DNA of 64,000 nucleotides. Source: Parus major. Taxonomy: Eukaryota > Chordata > Aves > Passeriformes > Paridae. A program made the translations under genes and the position numbers. This document shows, piece by piece, positions 63,561 to 64,000 of this stretch; within the stretch, counting starts at the first letter, position 1, and every line of letters begins with the position of its first letter. The notes under the pieces are model-generated. The model made no database searches. It saw only the letters and a program-made list of their open reading frames with translations, and was not told the DNA's origin. The stretch lies in the NCBI RefSeq assembly GCF_001522545.3, contig NC_031771.1, positions 1,291,473 to 1,355,472 on the forward strand, read 5' to 3'.

Positions 63561-63621
63561 CAGCCATTAGAGTGATTGTTCCTCGTTGAAATAAATTTGA
63601 TTTTGACAAAATATTCTGTTT

Positions 63622-63653
63622 CAAAACTGCAACTGCAGTTTTGCAAAACTGCA
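63622..63653. repeat. Perfect short palindrome with extra direct copy
   Basis: CAAAACTGCA (63,622-63,631) and its reverse complement TGCAGTTTTG (63,634-63,643) are separated by two bases. They are followed at once by a further direct copy of CAAAACTGCA at 63,644-63,653. The three-copy arrangement is unlike ordinary simple repeats. It may be a small hairpin or a composite binding site. The function is unknown. Confidence 0.7.
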
Positions 63654-64000
63654 AATTTCCCCAGGATTTTCTGCTTGAAGACAATTCCTTCTGAAAGCCC
63701 AGAGCACAGAACCAGGTATGAGATCTTCAAACTACAGGCTTAGCACCCATGCGAGTAACAGAACTCAGAATTTGAGATCTCATCAAAAAGAGCCTTTAGA
63801 GCACAGCTCTCACCCAAAATAATACAGTGTGGCTGTGGGCCTGGTGTGGGAGCTTGGAAGTATTCAAACACTTCAGCTACCATGGATTTTACGCTTGCCA
63901 ACACAGGAATGCCTTTCAGCACTCAAGGATAGTATTTTCCAAACAACTTGATGAACACAAGTTCACATAAGAGCAAAGTCAGTTGTCCTCTGAAGAAATC
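63654..64000. other. Non-coding DNA at the window's end
   Basis: Unique sequence with a short minus-strand frame (63,740-63,922) lacking family resemblance. Nothing else was seen. Confidence 0.45.

Overview
This window looks like vertebrate nuclear DNA, most likely from a bird and probably a songbird. Most of it is CpG-poor and moderately AT-rich. Open frames are short and scattered, and none resembles a known protein. In 64 kb there is almost no recognisable interspersed repeat: no L1, Alu or other SINE, only one clean retroviral solo LTR and one decayed LINE reverse-transcriptase fragment of CR1 type. A large mammal-type intron or intergenic region would be full of SINEs and L1. Sparse repeats plus a short ERV LTR, a CR1-like relic and A/C-rich simple tracts fit an avian genome. 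The species cannot be named from the sequence alone.

Layout. Positions 1-16,100 are gene-poor, with several AT-rich blocks that look like conserved non-coding elements (homeodomain-type TAATTA/GGATTA cores, AP-1, GATA and forkhead-like motifs, little CpG, no repeats). A second such block at about 21.0-21.4 kb carries three copies of an 8-mer holding the OTX/PITX-type GGATTA core. A LINE fossil lies at about 23.0-23.2 kb. From 23.2 to 52.6 kb there is mostly featureless sequence, interrupted by simple repeats, two G-quadruplex-type tracts at 36.4-36.7 kb, an enhancer-like block at 41.1 kb with a perfect POU octamer, and an intact solo LTR with a 5-bp target duplication at 43,363-43,644.

The clearest functional element is a CpG-island promoter at 56,223-56,538. 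It has 36 CpGs, four copies of an E2F-type TTCCCGCC core inside a GGACC-rich minisatellite, a further canonical E2F site, and two CACGTG E-boxes forming a perfect 10-bp inverted repeat. A consensus 5' splice site on the minus strand at its left edge, and no minus-strand ATG upstream of that site within the island, suggest a non-coding first exon of a minus-strand gene. About 0.9 kb further along that strand (55,204-55,292) is a small CpG-rich candidate exon with an acceptor, an ATG reading MSAALLRR, and a donor. If both are real, the sequence to the left is a very long intron containing the enhancer-like blocks. The gene itself cannot be identified.

The right flank (56.5-64 kb) is again non-coding: a GC-rich patch with a 45-bp-spaced duplication, A/C-rich low-complexity DNA, three enhancer-like blocks, a possible degraded LTR end, and a perfect short palindrome at 63.6 kb. 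No tRNA, rRNA, CRISPR array, complete coding gene or DNA transposon was recognised. Conservation claims are inferred from composition and motifs and were not tested by alignment.
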